DNA from: Oscillospiraceae bacterium
GTDB taxonomy: Bacteria; Bacillota; Clostridia; Oscillospirales; Oscillospiraceae
Direction: 5' to 3'
DNA: 57,812 bases
NCBI GenBank assembly: GCA_017397835.1
Contig: JAFQHV010000029.1
Location: forward strand, 1 to 57,812
Within the stretch, counting starts at the first letter, position 1. Each line of letters opens with the position of its first letter. The notes below the pieces were generated by a model. That model saw only the letters and a list, made by a program, of their open reading frames with translations, made no database searches and was not told the origin of the DNA. Positions 54,801-57,812 of the stretch are shown in pieces. A program made the position numbers and the translations under genes.

Positions 54801-57739
54801 AGTATCTGGACACCACCCACAACAGCGTGGTGTTCGACCAGGGTTCCGGCAAGCAATTCAACACCATCAAGCTGTATGACTCCGACGAGTTCTCCCGCAT
54901 CAGCTACCAGCACCTCGGGGTGTTTGTCAGCGATGACGGCAAGAACTATACCAAGGTGAACGGTTGGCTGCTGCATCAGGACGGTAAGGAATACACCCTC
55001 TATAACCTGTCCGAAACCGCCCGGTATGTGAAGGTGCATTGCTACCATGATGCGCTGGACAACACAGGCAAGGAGGCTCCCAGCTTCTACAATGCCGTGG
55101 CCGACATGATGACGGTCAGCAACAACGCCAACCTGGCCGGGGCGGGCGGTGCCTTTGCCCACAAGGCCGACTATGTGGTGAAGAACACCACCGATAAAGC
55201 TCTGAAGGATTACCCCGCTTTTGTTGCTTTGGCTGATTTGGGTGCCAAAGCCGGCCAATACAAGAGCAATGGAACGGACTTCCGCTTTACCATGGGTAAG
55301 CAGCAGCTGGCCTACTGGTTCAATGGCAGCGACGGCTTCTATGTCCGCGTGCCGGAACTTGCAGCCAAGGGCAGCACCACCATCACCGCCCACTGGGGCT
55401 GCAGCAGTGCGGAGGACTTCTCCGATGCCGAGGCGGTGTTTGAGGTTGTCTACGGAAACGTATCCCTCTACGACCTGACCAATGAGACCGGGCTGGGTTC
55501 TCACGGCCGACCTTTCACCTTCTCCAACGGCGACATCATCGTTACCGGTCGCGACGGCGGCGAGGGCGGCACGGATGGCTTGGTCTTCGTCCGCTCCACC
55601 GATGGCGGCCGCACTTTCCACGAGGATACCGAGGGCGTGCTGAGCAACCTGGAACACGGTGGCCGTGCGGTTGGTTTTGGCGGCTATCTGTATGATGAGG
55701 AGTTGGATCGCGTGTTCCTCATCGCTTACAGCGGCGCCGTGGGCAATGACAACGACTACCGTCTGGTGCTGATTTACACCGACGACTGCGGCAAGACCTG
55801 GTCCGAGCCGGTATACCTGACCAACCCTGCCGTGGAGAAGTACCGGGACAACGACAGCATCCTGCAGAATGCCGACCCCAACTTCACCCGCGTCATCCTC
55901 TACTGCGACGGCATCAAAGTCCGTGAGGCGGACGGTGTCGGCCCCAACGTGGACTATGTCATCGTGAACAATGGCATCGACCATGTGACCAACGAAAACA
56001 AGGCGGAGACCATCTACTCCTGTGACGCCGGCAAGACCTGGATTTGCGGCGGCATGGTTGCAATGGATATTGACCGCAGCGTCAACCACGAGGCCGGCAT
56101 TTCCGAGCACAGCCTGTCCCAACTGGACGACGGCAGCCTGTACATGCTGTGCCGTGCCCAGCAGGCGGGTAACTACTACTTCTACGAGGCCCGCTCTTAC
56201 GATTTGGGCAAGACCTGGGAGAGCGGCTACTCCAAGGTCATAGCCTCCAACACCTCGCCCGTGGCGGTGGAGTACAGCGGCGAGCGGCTGCTGATGTGGT
56301 CCAGTATGAACGGTCTGGACGGTATGTCTTACCGCCGCACCCCTATGCATCTGGGCATCTCCACCGACAACTACCAGAGCTTTGACCACATTGTGGATCT
56401 GACCTTCGCCACCTCTTACGATGGTTTGGAGGAAACGTTCAGCCATATGATCCAGCCCGGTATCACCTTTACCAAGGACGGCAAGGACGCCTTTGTGGCC
56501 TTCTTCGACAACAACCTATCCCGCCGGAATGTGGAAAAGGCCAGCGCCGGTTTCCTGGTGGAGGAGTTCAGCGACATGATCCACCACACCAAGGGCGGTT
56601 ATGAGGACTTTGAGACCGCGTCTTTGAAGTTTGAAGGCTGGATGACCGTCGAGGGCAACCAAATCGAACTGACCCGAGAGGTCTCCGCCTCCGGTCTGCA
56701 GTCTATGAAGGTGCTGGACATTGGCCCCGGACAGGCGGCCCACGCCACCCGGCAGATCCCAACCATGAAGTCCGGTACCGTGGGTGCCAAGATGATGGTG
56801 CCCGCCGGCAATACCGAGTATTTCGCCATGGAGCTGAAGGCCGGTTACAACTTCACCCACATGCAGCATGCTCTGGCGGCGGTGGCGGTCAACGGCGACG
56901 GTACCGTGGCTCTGTGCTATGACAATGAGATTGTTCCTGTGACCAAGGTGTCCCCCGGCAGTTGGAATGACTACGCCATCCACTTTGATATCGCAACCAA
57001 GACCGGCAAGCTGTATGTCAACGGCAAGGCGGTCAGCGACATCAAGCTGGAGACCGGCGAGTATTCCTTCGGCAAGAAGGTGGAGGACGTAGTGCGTGAG
57101 ATCTCCTGCGTGCAGTTCATGCAGATTTCTGCTACCCCCTCTGTGGGCGATTGCCTGTATGTCGACGACTTCTACCTGACTGAGTTGGACACCCCCATCA
57201 AGCGTTCCGCCTACAGCATCGCCTTTGACGATGTGAAACAGGGCGCGTGGTACTATGAGGCGGTCGACTTCGCGGTGGAGAATGGCATCATGAGCGGCTA
57301 CAATGCCACCAAGTTCGGCCCCAACGACACCCTGAACCGAGCCATGGTGGTGCAGGTGCTGTACAACAAGGAAGGCCAACCCGCCTTGAACGGCCTGAAG
57401 CACAGCTTCTCCGACGTGCCGGCAAGCCAGTGGTTCAACAATGCCGTCACCTGGGGCAGCAACCGGGGCGTGGTGTCCGGGTTTGGCGGCGGTGTGTTCA
57501 AACCCGAGGATGCGGTCACTATCGAGCAGGTGGCGGTCATCCTGTGCAACTACTCTGGTGCGCCTGCCGGCTACGGTGACATCAGCAAGGTGGGCAGCCA
57601 CAGCGATTGGGCGGCCAACGCCCTGCGCTGGGCGGTTGGCGAAGGGATTCTGGATAACGTGCCCTTCCAAAATGCGACTGAGAAGGCTACCCGTGCCCAG
57701 ACGGCTCAGATGCTGACCAACTACCTGCGCAATATCTAA
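51824..57739 (+). CDS. Giant SLH-anchored sialidase-like protein F
   Basis: This 1971-aa protein has the same length and module order as C. The ATG follows CGGAGGAAAA, and a signal peptide ends near AAAVQAE. Then come CBM9-like modules (first MAVDGRLIDGHWLTRD; third VKMDGLLKENHWYAPY), concanavalin-like domains, Ig-like and discoidin-like modules (RYVKVHCYHDALD), and a linker. The sialidase-type propeller (about 1223-1579) starts HGRPFTFSNGDIIVTGR and has Asp boxes STDGGRTF, TDDCGKTW and SCDAGKTW. A beta-sandwich and three SLH repeats (1798-1971) follow. It is the only complete member without an AraC gene next to it: 51644-51823 upstream holds no clear promoter, and the nearest regulator is that of the redox island. 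Its SLH DNA shares long identical runs with E. Confidence 0.93.
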   Translation: MKRVLSCLLTLVMVISMANGFAVPAAAVQAEPLQAYHTTANMAVDGRLIDGHWLTRDRLGSTPVGLLCNQDSLFIGMKTAAKTAEFTIHGVAMTADFEAGSVVANGVKVGVAAMSVAAGTVELEIPLVELGLVYSAGQVVDFACKVDGNSYSGKAVLAAKTALIANDMDDISSLPNYKKMGTPGKSEVYGEQGDGSLHIGTGSMTDAGASLHLPEWSFAEIGFDKTRGYELSYTIDFNDLTVSAPGQEAYVAVTGFGIETRSGVYNRQGFSADKNGNILVSQYERTADTTKTVDTGYDLGAKNVLVQLIVDDEYNTAVYMDGKLIIQYKTSARTADGDFVRTSTSTARRDLTVDNGNDINIHDLLLTQTAPDERMIVSGFNPADLKLDGSTGEMVWVMTNKVGGTKFGLLADEKNLYIALNTAEGEAELLLNGSKATAKLGKKPTIALGYTMGSTIAANGDGQYEITIPLSLLGEFGDVLPFAITAGGQTRKFGLSLTGTVVDLVTKTPADGDGKQVAIAYLNTDKVKMDGLLKENHWYAPYLTAGGDIATGVGFLWDATYLYVGGQMFSTTRAKSLNLTLGGKTVTADLADGTASAGEIANGGQTFEWKIALADLGIEGGINVAKDYKLDVVGQEGTSTLHGNLTMAATTVVLGDSCDDFNAKGYVNNTGPAVKGTRLEQGAGFYNITTDSAMTGNEIYRWYTPLLNYNGGAYEFTFDVTIHSLPHNTRSLGWRGLLWEIRQPELQALYAFRSDGKGNVFMDNLAARGCNSVDTGIDFGQRATIQIAVNDSNVPSLYVNGKFIGSFPILNRTTFTINDTLHMPRMNIQMVNHDRDPDADGKLNGTNIEIHDILFTQTLYRDEQGAAENALQTITEESILAGQNPRDVTKLNLVKKVTDPNSGITCDVVWSAVDTATGRPAENVNLETGVVSRLSRPVVFELTATVVCGSSGVSKSFTYQAAGQAKAGNVALITKDDDPRVGQVTSWASGTYEYLDTTHNSVVFDQGSGKQFNTIKLYDSDEFSRISYQHLGVFVSDDGKNYTKVNGWLLHQDGKEYTLYNLSETARYVKVHCYHDALDNTGKEAPSFYNAVADMMTVSNNANLAGAGGAFAHKADYVVKNTTDKALKDYPAFVALADLGAKAGQYKSNGTDFRFTMGKQQLAYWFNGSDGFYVRVPELAAKGSTTITAHWGCSSAEDFSDAEAVFEVVYGNVSLYDLTNETGLGSHGRPFTFSNGDIIVTGRDGGEGGTDGLVFVRSTDGGRTFHEDTEGVLSNLEHGGRAVGFGGYLYDEELDRVFLIAYSGAVGNDNDYRLVLIYTDDCGKTWSEPVYLTNPAVEKYRDNDSILQNADPNFTRVILYCDGIKVREADGVGPNVDYVIVNNGIDHVTNENKAETIYSCDAGKTWICGGMVAMDIDRSVNHEAGISEHSLSQLDDGSLYMLCRAQQAGNYYFYEARSYDLGKTWESGYSKVIASNTSPVAVEYSGERLLMWSSMNGLDGMSYRRTPMHLGISTDNYQSFDHIVDLTFATSYDGLEETFSHMIQPGITFTKDGKDAFVAFFDNNLSRRNVEKASAGFLVEEFSDMIHHTKGGYEDFETASLKFEGWMTVEGNQIELTREVSASGLQSMKVLDIGPGQAAHATRQIPTMKSGTVGAKMMVPAGNTEYFAMELKAGYNFTHMQHALAAVAVNGDGTVALCYDNEIVPVTKVSPGSWNDYAIHFDIATKTGKLYVNGKAVSDIKLETGEYSFGKKVEDVVREISCVQFMQISATPSVGDCLYVDDFYLTELDTPIKRSAYSIAFDDVKQGAWYYEAVDFAVENGIMSGYNATKFGPNDTLNRAMVVQVLYNKEGQPALNGLKHSFSDVPASQWFNNAVTWGSNRGVVSGFGGGVFKPEDAVTIEQVAVILCNYSGAPAGYGDISKVGSHSDWAANALRWAVGEGILDNVPFQNATEKATRAQTAQMLTNYLRNI

Positions 57740-57770
57740 TTTGCTTTCTTCATTCTCCTATTTCCACACA

Positions 57771-57812
57771 AGCAAAACCCCCGCGGTCCGTTTGGACCGC
57801 GGGGGTTTTGCT
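57771..57812 (+). terminator. Intrinsic terminator of gene F
   Basis: A perfect 19-bp GC-rich stem (57771-57789 with 57794-57812) has a GTTT loop and ends at the last base of the window. It closely matches the terminators after C and D. Confidence 0.85.

Noticed and set aside
1-57812. CRISPR array, tRNA, rRNA, transposase or phage genes
   Set aside because: I looked for direct-repeat arrays, tRNA-like cloverleafs and transposase motifs and saw none that could be supported.

Overview
The window looks like chromosomal DNA of a GC-rich, anaerobic Bacillota, most likely an Oscillospiraceae/Ruminococcaceae-type gut bacterium. The basis is strong AGGAGG-type ribosome binding sites, giant secreted proteins ending in three SLH (S-layer homology) modules, a pyruvate formate-lyase under a ZTP riboswitch, and many AraC-type regulators. 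This assignment is inference from gene content; no rRNA or tRNA gene was seen.

The dominant theme is a family of six giant secreted multidomain proteins, called A to F here. Each combines sugar-binding-like and concanavalin-like beta-sandwich modules, bacterial Ig-like modules and a sialidase-type beta-propeller. B to F end in an SLH cell-wall anchor; A runs off the left edge before its C-terminus. C, D, E and F (1971, 1991, 2005 and 1971 aa) are true paralogues with the same order of modules. B (1725 aa) differs: it carries an SGNH-hydrolase-like domain whose usual nucleophile is replaced. Four AraC regulators sit directly beside these genes: in an ATGA-overlapping operon (A), divergently (B, D, E) or just upstream (C).

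Layout: A (1-4962, minus) and its regulator (4959-5861, minus) are divergent from a GH116-type glycosidase (6131-8641). B (8699-13876, minus) is divergent from an AraC gene (14086-14907), which is followed by C (15129-21044). A minus-strand AraC gene (21186-22097) is divergent from D (22257-28232). A housekeeping block follows: a small membrane protein, rsmE and an RsmB/RsmF-type rRNA m5C methyltransferase (28372-31130). Then come three minus-strand genes: an MGH1/GH63-like glycosidase, pflA and pflB, the last with a ZTP riboswitch and terminator in its leader (31195-35814). Another AraC gene (35981-36949) is divergent from E (37105-43122).

The stretch 43123-44256 holds no intact gene but contains copied pieces of other AraC loci from this window: an AraC 3' end with its hairpin, and an AraC promoter. 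It looks like the scar of a lost regulator. After it comes an AT-richer island (44257-51643): an AraC regulator divergent from a tightly overlapping operon of an Old Yellow Enzyme-like reductase, an SDR, a fumarate-reductase-like flavoprotein, a xylose-isomerase-like TIM barrel, a D-2-hydroxyacid dehydrogenase and a probable alpha/alpha-toroid protein. It resembles a compact redox pathway of unknown substrate. F (51824-57739) and its terminator close the window.

Taken together, the region probably equips the cell with several separately switched surface proteins for binding and attacking host or plant glycans. Intracellular glycosidases and perhaps the redox operon would process the released products. 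Substrates are not determinable from the sequence alone.
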